A stretch of DNA of 64,000 bases. Source: UM-FILTER-40-17 sp032251335. Its GTDB lineage: Bacteria > Bacteroidota > Bacteroidia > Flavobacteriales > Flavobacteriaceae. The DNA is taken from assembly GCA_032251335.1 (NCBI GenBank), contig JAVVDW010000006.1, positions 80,959 to 144,958 on the forward strand, given 5' to 3'. The notes below the pieces were generated by a model. It had not been told where the DNA came from and searched no databases. It saw only the letters and a list, made by a program, of their open reading frames with translations. The position numbers and the translations under genes are program-made. Of the stretch, positions 25,163-33,457 are shown in pieces (positions within the stretch are counted from its first letter, which is position 1; every line of letters starts with the position of its first letter).

Positions 25163-27850
25163 ATGCAAAAAAATACCCTATTTATTCTATTAGGTTTCCT
25201 AATCCTTTGCCTAAACCTGACCGCGCAAACAGTCCGCGTTTCCGGTACGGTCAAAGATTCGTTGGGCAATCCGTTGGAGATGGCAAATGTATTGGCCGTG
25301 GACGTGTTGGCAAACGGCATCGCTTCCTATTCGGTCACCGATGCGCAAGGCAGGTATAAATTGGATTTGGAAATAGGCAAAAACTACCTCATCCGGAGCA
25401 GTTATGTTGGTTTCACCATGTTTGAAGAAAAGTTGCTGCTCAGCGAGCCAAAACCCATCGAGAAACACATTGTGATGAAGCCGCAAAACGCCTTGGACGA
25501 AGTGGAGCTCATCTACGAAATGCCGGTGGTGGTGAAGGGCGATACCATCGTTTACAAAGCAGATGCCTTCACCACGGGCAATGAAAAGAAATTGAAAGAT
25601 GTGTTGGAAAAACTGCCCGGGTTTCAGGTGGACAAAGAAGGAAATGTAAAAGTACAGGGCAAGGATGTCAGCAAGGTGATGGTGGAAGGCAAAGATTTTT
25701 TTGACGGCGACACCAAGACGGCTTCCAAAAACCTGCCTGCCGACGCGGTGGACAAGGTGGAAGTGCTACAAAATTTTAACGATGTAGGACCATTGGGAAG
25801 TGTTAACGACAGCGATGCCATCGCGCTCAACATCAAACTGAAAGACGGGAAAAAGAGCATGCTTTTTGGCGATGTGGCAGCTTCCGGCGGCCACGACGAG
25901 CGCTATGCCGGCCATGCCAACTTGTTTTTGTACAAACCCAAAAGCAGTTTTAATTTTATCGGCGACCTCAACAACATAGGCGAGCCGGCGCTGACCCTGC
26001 AAGATTATTTTCGTTTCAACGGCGGTTTTGGCGGGCTTTCGCAACGCAGCGGCTCATCCATCAATATTGCTTCGGACGATGCAGGCTTTTTGCCCTTGCG
26101 CGACAACAGAGCGGCCAATATTGATTCTCGTTTTGCGGGTTTGAACTACACGCTCAATCCGAATAAAAAATGGAACTTTTCAGGGTTTGGTATGTTTTTG
26201 GGCAGCAACACCGACCTGCGTTCTGAAACCTCGCGCACCTATCTTCGCGAAGATGGAAACCTATTGGAAGAATTGACCGATAAAACCAACCAGCGGAACA
26301 ATTCGGGACAAATCAAACTGACCGGAAAATACAAACCCACAAGCAGGCTCGAAATCAGGTCGCAAACCTTTTTCAAATATGCCGACATCAACCAAAAAGA
26401 AAATCAAAACTCCGATTTTTCGGGGACTGTCAACACCATTGCTTCCGAAAACAGGCAACATCCGTTGACGTTTAACCAGAGTTTGAACGCGTATTTCGCC
26501 CAAAGCGACCGACACATTTTTTCGTTCGAAAGCCAGTTTTTGTACAAACAGCAAGATCCGTTTTTCGATTTGGCAACCAGCCAACGACAGTTTGCCGGCA
26601 TCATTCCCACGGTAGATGACGAAGTATTTAACCTTTTGCAAAACCGAAATGTTTTTACCCGAAAATTGGATACGCGCTTGAGCTATTATTATGTTTTCAA
26701 CAAAAAAAACCACTTGAATGTAACCGTTGGAAACGTGACGGCCAATCAGTTTCTCGGTTCTTCGTTGACACAGTTGACGACCGACGGCGACCGTATCGAT
26801 TTTACAGAAGATGCGCTACTCAACCGTTTCCGGTACCGGTTTTCCGATACGTATGCCACCGTACAGCTCACCTCTAAATTGGGCGCATTTGAACTCCGGC
26901 CGGGTGTGAATGTCCATTTTTTCAACACCTCAAATTTTCAATTCTCCGACAAGCAAAGCCATGACCAAGTGTTAGTTTTGCCAACGTTTAACGCCAAATA
27001 CAACATTTCCAAAGCCCATTCGCTCACGCTGAATTACGGCATCAAGGCCGAGTATGCCGATGTCAACAGTTTGGCATCGGGGGTTATCATCAGCGGGTAC
27101 AACACTTTGTTTTCGGGCAACCGGGCGTTGGACAACCAATGGTACCACCAGGTTTCGCTGAATTATTTTAATTTCAATTCGTATAATTTTTCAAATATCT
27201 ATGGCAATATTTCATACAGCCGAAGGATTGATGACATCACCAACACGGTCCGGTTTGAAAATTTAGAACGGATTTTGACCACCGTCAATGCGGCTTCTGC
27301 CAACGACATCCTGAGCGGCTCGGCTACTTATGAGAAACGGTTCAGGAAGTTTAAAACCAACCTGACCACCAACATCAGTTACAGCAAAATCAACAACAGC
27401 ATCAACGAGGTAGAAAACACCAACCGGACGCTGACCCAAAACTACAAAGCTTCCGTAGAAAGCAATTTTAAAGACAGCCCGAACATAGAAATCGGTTTTG
27501 AGACGACCAATAATTTTTATACTGGGAGCCAAACCACCTCCCGTTTTGTGACGGACAGTCCGTTTGCAAGTATCGAAATCCCTTTTTTGAAGAACTTCCT
27601 GTTTGATGCTGATTACACCTACAACAACTACAAAAACCGTTCGCAAAGCACATCTACTGATTACGATTTTCTCAACGCACGGCTTACCTATTCACAAGAC
27701 AAAAGTTCGTGGGAATTTTACCTTTACGGCACCAACCTGACCAACACCACATCTATCAACAACGACAGTTTTAACGATTTCATCATCAGCACCAACCGGT
27801 ACATTGTGCAACCGCGTTATGTGTTAATTGGAGTCAAATTTAAAATCTGA
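25163..27850 (+). CDS. Outer-membrane beta-barrel receptor (TonB-dependent receptor-like) paired with GLPGLI
   Basis: The 895-residue protein has a signal peptide (residues 1-21, ending LTAQ) and a carboxypeptidase-regulatory-like domain (about 25-110, VSGTVKDSLGNPLEMANV). A plug-like segment follows (about 130-230, with LKDVLEKLPGFQVDKEGNVKVQ and NFNDVGPLG). The rest is a long outer-membrane barrel of beta strands. The C-terminus ends IGVKFKI with an aromatic next to last but one, typical of barrels. Receptors of this subfamily in Bacteroidota occur next to GLPGLI genes; their substrate is unknown. It probably belongs to the same regulon as the two-component system, with the palindrome at 25090-25122 modulating expression. 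Confidence 0.88.
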   Translation: MQKNTLFILLGFLILCLNLTAQTVRVSGTVKDSLGNPLEMANVLAVDVLANGIASYSVTDAQGRYKLDLEIGKNYLIRSSYVGFTMFEEKLLLSEPKPIEKHIVMKPQNALDEVELIYEMPVVVKGDTIVYKADAFTTGNEKKLKDVLEKLPGFQVDKEGNVKVQGKDVSKVMVEGKDFFDGDTKTASKNLPADAVDKVEVLQNFNDVGPLGSVNDSDAIALNIKLKDGKKSMLFGDVAASGGHDERYAGHANLFLYKPKSSFNFIGDLNNIGEPALTLQDYFRFNGGFGGLSQRSGSSINIASDDAGFLPLRDNRAANIDSRFAGLNYTLNPNKKWNFSGFGMFLGSNTDLRSETSRTYLREDGNLLEELTDKTNQRNNSGQIKLTGKYKPTSRLEIRSQTFFKYADINQKENQNSDFSGTVNTIASENRQHPLTFNQSLNAYFAQSDRHIFSFESQFLYKQQDPFFDLATSQRQFAGIIPTVDDEVFNLLQNRNVFTRKLDTRLSYYYVFNKKNHLNVTVGNVTANQFLGSSLTQLTTDGDRIDFTEDALLNRFRYRFSDTYATVQLTSKLGAFELRPGVNVHFFNTSNFQFSDKQSHDQVLVLPTFNAKYNISKAHSLTLNYGIKAEYADVNSLASGVIISGYNTLFSGNRALDNQWYHQVSLNYFNFNSYNFSNIYGNISYSRRIDDITNTVRFENLERILTTVNAASANDILSGSATYEKRFRKFKTNLTTNISYSKINNSINEVENTNRTLTQNYKASVESNFKDSPNIEIGFETTNNFYTGSQTTSRFVTDSPFASIEIPFLKNFLFDADYTYNNYKNRSQSTSTDYDFLNARLTYSQDKSSWEFYLYGTNLTNTTSINNDSFNDFIISTNRYIVQPRYVLIGVKFKI

Positions 27851-27907
27851 AAACAGTTTTTTAAAATAGCTGTTGTCTATTCTCTTTTTCTACATTAACT
27901 TTGCCCC

Positions 27908-27995
27908 GTCTCAAAGGGGTGCCAAACCCGACTTTGTCGGTCTAAGCTGAGATTATACCCATCGAACCTGGGCAGGTAATGCTGCCAAGGAAAAA
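27908..27995 (+). promoter_or_regulatory. TPP (thiamine pyrophosphate) riboswitch, THI element
   Basis: The conserved aptamer blocks are in order: GGGGTGC (27917-27923), a small variable hairpin CCGAC-TTT-GTCGG (27929-27941), CTGAGA (27948-27953), ACCC (27958-27961), GAACCTG (27965-27971), then GGCAG/CTGCC closing around GTAATG (27972-27987) and AAGGAA. This is a near-consensus TPP aptamer. A near-match -7 element (AACTTTTG, 27897-27904) lies just before it. The following gene is a TonB-dependent receptor, so the switch predicts thiamine-repressed uptake. The expression platform is not obvious. Confidence 0.92.
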
Positions 27996-28153
27996 AAGTC
28001 CGATTCGATACGGACAAAAAACATAACATTAACCCAGAATAATGACCCCTTTTATTCGTAAAATTTTTTTACGGATGAAAATCTTTTATTCCCTTTCCAA
28101 AAACGCGAATTCTTTCCAAAAGTATTCGTGTATGGCCTTAAAATGGCAAGTGT

Positions 28154-28215
28154 TTTTCTCAAAACCTCACGCTCTTTTCTCAAAACCTCACAGGTTTTTA
28201 AAACCTGTGAGGTTT
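28154..28215. repeat. 17-bp direct repeat plus 33-bp palindrome in the receptor leader
   Basis: TTTTCTCAAAACCTCAC occurs at 28154-28170 and again at 28175-28191. The second copy runs into a perfect 16-1-16 palindrome at 28183-28215 with the same architecture as 25090-25122. It sits between the TPP riboswitch and the likely start of the receptor at 28237, in a frame that happens to be open from 28042. It may be an inserted repeat element that lengthened the leader, or part of the expression platform. Confidence 0.6.
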
Positions 28216-28236
28216 GGCTTCGGTTTACAAAATCTT

Positions 28237-30618
28237 ATGGTTCTAGGTTGCTTATACTTTTTCAGCTGCACCGTGAGCATGGCCCAAGCACAAAGTTTCA
28301 AGCTCTCCGGATCGGTTTTAGATCAGTCCCGCAACCCTTTAGCCAATGTCAACATTCTTGTTCAAAACACCGCTTACGCTACCTTTTCTAATGAGAAGGG
28401 TCAATTTGAGCTGCAACTTCCGCGCGGAAATTACAGGCTTATTCTCAGTTATTTAGGCAATAAGAAAACGGAAATAGTTGAGTTTAAATCGGATTTGGTG
28501 CTCGAAATTGTTTTTCAAAACATTGACGTGGAACTTCAAGAAGTGATGGTTTCGTCCACCAGAGCAAGAAATACAGATCCGATGACCTTTGTCAATTTGG
28601 ATAAAACCGAATTGGCCAAACGCAATCTGGGACAAGACATCCCCATTTTGCTCAATACCCAAACCGCCGTAGTCAGCACCAGCGATAATGGCTCGGGCGT
28701 GGGCTATACAGGATTGCGTATTCGAGGATCAGACGCCACTCGGGTAAACGTAACTATCAATGGTATTCCGTACAATGACGCCGAATCACAACAGACTTTT
28801 TGGGTGGACATACCCGATTTTGTCTCCTCCGTAGAAAATGTGCAAATCCAAAGGGGCGTGGGTACTTCGACCAACGGAGCGGGCGCTTTTGGCGCTAGTA
28901 TCAATTTTTTGTCCGATGCCGTGAGCCCCGTTCCCTATGCCGAAGTATCGGGGTCGTTTGGCAGTTTCGACACGCGCAAAGCCACGGCCAAGTTTAGCAC
29001 CGGAATACTGAACGACCATTTTGAGTTTACCGGACGCGGCTCCATCATCAAATCCAACGGGTATATAGATCGTGCTTTTTCCGACCTCAAGTCTTTTTAT
29101 TTGTCGGGTACTTGGTTTGACGACAAAACCCAAGTGAAAGCCATCGTTTTTGGCGGTTCGGAAGTCACTTACCAAGCTTGGTTCGGCATCGATAAAGAAA
29201 CTTTAGAAACAGACAGAAGGTTCAACCCCGCCGGCATGTACACCGACGACGAAGGCAATGTGTTTTTCTATGAAAACCAGGTGGACGACTACAAACAAGA
29301 CCACTATCAGCTCCATATTTTTAGAGAATTGAGCCCTCGGTGGACAGCCAATTTGGCGCTTCACTACACCTTTGGCCGCGGTTTTTTTGAGGAATTTATT
29401 GAAGATGCCGATTTTGGCACTTACGGATTTACGCCCGTGGTGGTGAACGGCCAAGTCGTCAATACCACCGATTTGGTACAACGGCAATGGTTGGACAACG
29501 ACTTTTTCGGCACCACTTTTTCGGCCAATTACAAAACTACCGGCTTCGATTTTACACTCGGCGGTGCCTGGAACCGCTATGACGGCGAGCATTTCGGCAA
29601 ATTGGTTTTTGCCAACATCGGCGGAGACCGACCCGGACAAGAACTCTATTTTAATGTAGGCAATAAAACCGATTTTAATGTGTATGGCAAAGCCAACTGG
29701 CGCCTCAACGACCGCCTAAGTTTGTATGGCGACCTGCAATTGCGTTATGTGGACTATGTAATCAGGGGTGAAGATTTAGGATTTGTAGACTTAGGCACTA
29801 AAGAATTTTTCACCTTTTTCAATCCCAAAGGTGGGCTTACCTACCAGCTGAACGCGCGAAACCATTTTTATATTTCCTACGCCAAGGCGCATCGAGAGCC
29901 CAACCGCACCGATTTTGAAAACGGCAACCCCGAACCTGAATCTCTCGACGATTACGAAGCCGGTTGGCGCTACAAAGATGCCAAAAACAGCTTTAACATC
30001 AACCTATATTGGATGGATTACAGCAACCAACTCGTGCTCACCGGTGCCTTAGACGATGTGGGCAATCCCATCAGGCAAAACAGCGGACAGAGCCACCGCA
30101 TCGGTTTGGAGATGGAGGCTACTTTATCTTTGAGCCCAAAATGGACTTGGGCACCCAATGCCGCATTCAGTACCAATAAAAACCGCGATTTTGTCGCTTC
30201 AATTGATGGCGAACAACGCAAGCTCGGCACCACCAACCTGCCATTTTCGCCCGAAATAGTATTGGGAAATATGATTGTTTACAAACCTATACACAACTTA
30301 GAACTCTCCCTGTTTTCCAAATATGTGGGGGAACAATACATGGGCAATTTAGACTTGGCCTCTTCCCAACTGCCCGATTATTTTGTGACAGATTTTAATG
30401 CGCAGTTCAGCACGGGAAAATGGCTGACGTTTAAAGATGTAACCTTTAAATTTCTCATCAACAATCTTTTCGACAGGCAATATGTCTCCAACGGATTTTG
30501 GGGCACTTTCGATTTCGAAAATCCCGACAAACCTACAGGAGTGGAAACCGGATTTTTCTCCGGCTTTTATCCGCAAGCGGGCATCAATGTTTTGGGTGGC
30601 ATCACGCTAGCCTTTTAA
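28237..30618 (+). CDS. TonB-dependent receptor under TPP riboswitch control (probable thiamine-compound uptake)
   Basis: From the ATG at 28237 the product is 793 residues with a signal peptide (MVLGCLYFFSCTVSMAQAQ). The frame is open back to 28042 but that part includes the palindromic repeat, so the start is uncertain. Domains: carboxypeptidase-like regulatory domain (about 22-100, LSGSVLDQSRNPLANVNI), TonB plug (about 115-225, with LRIRGSDATRVNVTINGIPYND and VQIQRGVGTSTNGAGAFG), then a 22-strand-type barrel with the TonB-receptor C-terminal NNLFDRQYVSNG and final aromatic residue (GGITLAF). The upstream TPP riboswitch predicts that the substrate is thiamine or a derivative, imported across the outer membrane with TonB energy. 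A terminator-like palindrome follows at 30734. Confidence 0.92.
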   Translation: MVLGCLYFFSCTVSMAQAQSFKLSGSVLDQSRNPLANVNILVQNTAYATFSNEKGQFELQLPRGNYRLILSYLGNKKTEIVEFKSDLVLEIVFQNIDVELQEVMVSSTRARNTDPMTFVNLDKTELAKRNLGQDIPILLNTQTAVVSTSDNGSGVGYTGLRIRGSDATRVNVTINGIPYNDAESQQTFWVDIPDFVSSVENVQIQRGVGTSTNGAGAFGASINFLSDAVSPVPYAEVSGSFGSFDTRKATAKFSTGILNDHFEFTGRGSIIKSNGYIDRAFSDLKSFYLSGTWFDDKTQVKAIVFGGSEVTYQAWFGIDKETLETDRRFNPAGMYTDDEGNVFFYENQVDDYKQDHYQLHIFRELSPRWTANLALHYTFGRGFFEEFIEDADFGTYGFTPVVVNGQVVNTTDLVQRQWLDNDFFGTTFSANYKTTGFDFTLGGAWNRYDGEHFGKLVFANIGGDRPGQELYFNVGNKTDFNVYGKANWRLNDRLSLYGDLQLRYVDYVIRGEDLGFVDLGTKEFFTFFNPKGGLTYQLNARNHFYISYAKAHREPNRTDFENGNPEPESLDDYEAGWRYKDAKNSFNINLYWMDYSNQLVLTGALDDVGNPIRQNSGQSHRIGLEMEATLSLSPKWTWAPNAAFSTNKNRDFVASIDGEQRKLGTTNLPFSPEIVLGNMIVYKPIHNLELSLFSKYVGEQYMGNLDLASSQLPDYFVTDFNAQFSTGKWLTFKDVTFKFLINNLFDRQYVSNGFWGTFDFENPDKPTGVETGFFSGFYPQAGINVLGGITLAF

Positions 30619-30631
30619 TTTTTTCTGGCGT

Positions 30632-30667
30632 GTCTTCACAACCCCCGCCAAGCGGGGTTGTGAAGAC
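30632..30667. repeat. GC-rich inverted repeat downstream of the receptor gene
   Basis: GTCTTCACAACCCC (30632-30645) is perfectly inverted at 30654-30667. Base composition is much richer in G+C than the surroundings, and the GC-rich text continues to about 30740 before the palindrome at 30734. The unit at 30632-30770 may be a dispersed intergenic repeat; no second copy is present in this window. Confidence 0.5.
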
Positions 30668-30733
30668 CGGGCTTTCGGCAGTCGCACGCCTGCGGCGGTG
30701 CTTCAACAAAGCCTCAATCCCTCACGCAAGGAT

Positions 30734-30770
30734 AGCCCTGAAAGGTTTCTAAAACCTTTCAGGGCTTTTT
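30734..30770 (+). terminator. Intrinsic terminator of the TPP-regulated receptor gene
   Basis: A 15-bp perfect stem (30734-30748 with 30752-30766) with loop CTA is followed by a run of T to 30770. Its core GAAAGGTTT/AAACCTTTC links it to the 33-bp palindrome family seen at 25090, 28183 and 44715. Confidence 0.75.
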
Positions 30771-30816
30771 ATTAAATGTGACTTTAGTTATAAAAAAATG
30801 AATTTTAACAGTTTTT

Positions 30817-30845
30817 TCGATGAATGACCCTATAATTCGATGAAC
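30817..30845 (+). promoter_or_regulatory. Direct repeat TCGATGAA(T/C), putative activator site for the first T9SS gene
   Basis: TCGATGAAT starts at 30817 and TCGATGAAC at 30837, 20 bp apart, i.e. two helical turns. A near-identical pair (TCGATAAAC at 33200, TCGATAAAA at 33221) precedes the paralogous gene at 33458. Paired direct repeats at this spacing resemble sites of LytTR-type activators; no such regulator is in the window. Confidence 0.5.
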
Positions 30846-30882
30846 GGTATATGGTTAATTTTATATCAATCAATCAGTTACA

Positions 30883-30890
30883 TACTTTTG
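30883..30890 (+). promoter_or_regulatory. -7 promoter element of the first T9SS paralogue
   Basis: TACTTTTG is an exact TAnnTTTG match, 27 bp before the ATG at 30917. No -33 TTG is seen; the direct repeats at 30817-30845 lie 38 bp upstream and could recruit an activator. Confidence 0.5.
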
Positions 30891-30916
30891 CAACAGAATT
30901 TTTAAAGCCCCTAAGT

Positions 30917-33184
30917 ATGTCCAAAATTTCTACTTTTCCTTTACGTTCATTTCAATATATTCTTTTCTTCCTTTTTTTAATCTTGTCCACACCGGGCAGT
31001 GCGCAGGTGGATTTGGCTCAGTGGCCTTTAATAGATAATTTGAATCCGATTAATTTAGTCCCCGAAGCAGATGCGCAAGCATTAACGGTTCAGGGAGTAA
31101 ATTTTTGGTTTGACGGTGGTTTAAAGACATACGATTGGCCAACGAGTAACAATATTAATGTTAATGAATTTATTCAGATCAGCATAAGGCCTTTAGCCGG
31201 TGAAAATTTATTCATCAACAATCTTCTTCTTACACACAGAGAGGCACGCTTCTTTGGAATTAGAGGTCCCAGACGTTATACCATCAGGTATTCATTTAAT
31301 CCTAATTTTGCCGCGGGTACATTTACTAATTTAAGAAATAATGCCAACACGGATGAGGTCGGCATTTCTGAAAACTTGCCCATCAACGTGTTAGTGGAAG
31401 ACGGGCAAACCTTGTATATCAGATTTTACGGATTTCGTTCACAGGCATTCTCTGGCGGCGGAGACTGGCAATTCGACGCCAACACCCTCCGCATCACAGG
31501 TACTGTAGAACGCTGTGGCGCAACCACCACGTGGACTTCCTCTTCATGGAACAACGGCGCACCAACGCTCAACACCAGTGTTCGCATCAATGCAGACTAC
31601 AACACGCTCACCCAAGGCAACTTTCAGTCTTGTGAATTAGAAGTCAATCCGGGCAATACCTTAACCATCGCCCAAGGAACTTCGGTGACGGTCGAGAACT
31701 ATATCAGTGTGAACGGCACCGGAAATATAGATGTAGAAAGTGGCGGAAGCTTGTTACAACTCAACGATAATGCTGTAAACACAGGCAACATCAACATACG
31801 CAGAAGCACCACACCGGTTACCAAGTTTGATTTTACCTATTGGTCTTCACCGGTTTCGGGTCGTCGCCTGTCAGATTTGTCGCCAGGAACTTTACGAGAC
31901 AAGTATTTTTCATTCAACACCAATATCCAAAACTGGCAAACCGAGTTTGACGGGAATACGGTCATGCAAGCCGGTGTGGGCTATGCCGTGCGCTCGCCAC
32001 AGTCTTTCTCAACCAGTGTATCCGGTATTTTCACGGCTAACGTGCAGGGTGTGCCTAACAACGGCGTTATTTCGGTACCTGTATCTGCGCCCAATCCCGG
32101 CAGTGTGGCCTTAATCGGCAATCCGTATCCGTCTGCTATAGATGCGGATATTTTTATTCAGCAAAATAGCACTGTTTTGGGTGGTGCGCTCTATTTTTGG
32201 ACACACAATACGCCCATTGCCAACAACATATACAACACCAACGATTACGCAGTTTATACTTTGTTTGGTGGTACTGGCACCAGCGGAAGCCCCATTCCCA
32301 ATGGTCAAATTGCCTCCGGGCAAGGGTTTTTTGTGAATTTAGCAAGCGGTGGAAATATTACCTTTAACAATAGCCAACGAATAGCCGGGGGTAACAACCA
32401 GTTTTTTAGGGCAAACCGTCCAAAAGACAAAGTAGTATCGCTAGGAAGTGCCACACAAGTGCAAACAGCATCAACAACAAATGCTACCGCAGTTGAGACA
32501 AACAAAAATAGGATTTGGCTTAATTTGACAAATGACCAAGGTGCATACAGCCAAGCTTTGATGGGCTATGCTGCTTCGGCAACCGACGGCGAAGACAAAC
32601 TTTGGGATGCATCTTACTTCGACGGCTTTGCCAATGTGATTGGTTTTTACACGCTCATGAATGGCAATCGTTTTTCTGTGCAAGCCAAAGGTATTCCTCA
32701 AAACCCTACAGAAGATAGTTTTTTATTGGGTTTCAGAACCAATATCAGTGGTGAGTTTTCCATTTCTCTAGACAAATTGGATGGTTTATTTGAAGATATG
32801 GATGGCATTTTGCTGATAGACCAACTTACAGGGCAAAATCAAAACCTGAAAGAAAGTGATTACACCTTCACCACCCAAAAAGGTGTGTTCAATGAGCGTT
32901 TTATCATTCAATTTGCCAACCGCACATTGAGTCTTGACGATTCAACTTTGCTCACCGAAAACGAAGTTAAAATATATACTTCGGGATCGCAATTACAGAT
33001 TGAATCAAATATCGACTTGCTCTATCATATTTCTATCTTCGACCTGACCGGTAAACGCTTGTTTACCAAATCTAACATAGATAACAATAAACTGATTTTG
33101 CCTGCCCAGATGCAAAGAGGTGTATTGTTGGTCAAAATCAAACTTCAGAACGGAAAATCGGTCGTCAAAAAGGTCGTTTTTTAA
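30917..33184 (+). CDS. Secreted protein with T9SS C-terminal sorting domain (paralogue 1)
   Basis: The 755-residue product from the ATG at 30917 has a signal peptide (about residues 1-31, SFQYILFFLFLILSTPGSAQ). The N-terminal half has a beta-sandwich with a G-rich region. From about residue 265 the sequence carries the same landmarks as the next gene: FDFTYWSSPVSGRRLSDLSP, IGNPYPSAIDADIFI, GGALYFWTHNTPIANN, IASGQGFFVN, FNNSQRIAG and KNRIWLNLTN. The last about 75 residues form a T9SS type A tail (HISIFDLTGKRLFTKS...KSVVKKVVF). It is exported through T9SS to the surface. The function of this family is unknown. The shared upstream repeats suggest it is co-regulated with paralogue 2 at 33458. Confidence 0.88.
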   Translation: MSKISTFPLRSFQYILFFLFLILSTPGSAQVDLAQWPLIDNLNPINLVPEADAQALTVQGVNFWFDGGLKTYDWPTSNNINVNEFIQISIRPLAGENLFINNLLLTHREARFFGIRGPRRYTIRYSFNPNFAAGTFTNLRNNANTDEVGISENLPINVLVEDGQTLYIRFYGFRSQAFSGGGDWQFDANTLRITGTVERCGATTTWTSSSWNNGAPTLNTSVRINADYNTLTQGNFQSCELEVNPGNTLTIAQGTSVTVENYISVNGTGNIDVESGGSLLQLNDNAVNTGNINIRRSTTPVTKFDFTYWSSPVSGRRLSDLSPGTLRDKYFSFNTNIQNWQTEFDGNTVMQAGVGYAVRSPQSFSTSVSGIFTANVQGVPNNGVISVPVSAPNPGSVALIGNPYPSAIDADIFIQQNSTVLGGALYFWTHNTPIANNIYNTNDYAVYTLFGGTGTSGSPIPNGQIASGQGFFVNLASGGNITFNNSQRIAGGNNQFFRANRPKDKVVSLGSATQVQTASTTNATAVETNKNRIWLNLTNDQGAYSQALMGYAASATDGEDKLWDASYFDGFANVIGFYTLMNGNRFSVQAKGIPQNPTEDSFLLGFRTNISGEFSISLDKLDGLFEDMDGILLIDQLTGQNQNLKESDYTFTTQKGVFNERFIIQFANRTLSLDDSTLLTENEVKIYTSGSQLQIESNIDLLYHISIFDLTGKRLFTKSNIDNNKLILPAQMQRGVLLVKIKLQNGKSVVKKVVF

Positions 33185-33199
33185 GAAAGTTGTTTTTTT

Positions 33200-33229
33200 T
33201 CGATAAACGGTTGTGAATAATCGATAAAA
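33200..33229 (+). promoter_or_regulatory. Direct repeat TCGATAAA(C/A), putative activator site for the second T9SS gene
   Basis: TCGATAAAC at 33200 and TCGATAAAA at 33221 are 21 bp apart. The pair ends 48 bp before the -7 element at 33278, against 37 bp in front of paralogue 1, a difference of one helical turn. This keeps the same face of the DNA and supports a shared activator. Confidence 0.5.
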
Positions 33230-33277
33230 CGATGTGTTTCAAACGCATTGATTATCAAAAGAATGAATGGGTTTTGA

Positions 33278-33285
33278 TACCTTTG
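33278..33285 (+). promoter_or_regulatory. -7 promoter element of the second T9SS paralogue
   Basis: TACCTTTG matches TAnnTTTG. It would give a leader of about 165 nt before the ATG at 33458. No well-spaced -33 TTG is present. Confidence 0.45.
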
Positions 33286-33457
33286 TAGGGTAATTTGACC
33301 TTACTAGCTAAACGCTGATTTTTTTTGCCCCTCTTACATTTTATAGCAAGCCCCTTTGCTGATGGTTTCTAAAGCGCCCCAACTTTGGTTCTTAGTTTTT
33401 AGTTCTTTTAAAAGTCTTTTACAGAGGTTTATTCAATCATTTTAATACACCGTAGCC

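Noticed and set aside
27999..28016. Hairpin GTCCG...CGGAC just after the TPP aptamer as a riboswitch terminator.
   Set aside because: It is followed by A residues, not T, so it is not an intrinsic terminator on the plus strand; the stem is only 5 bp.
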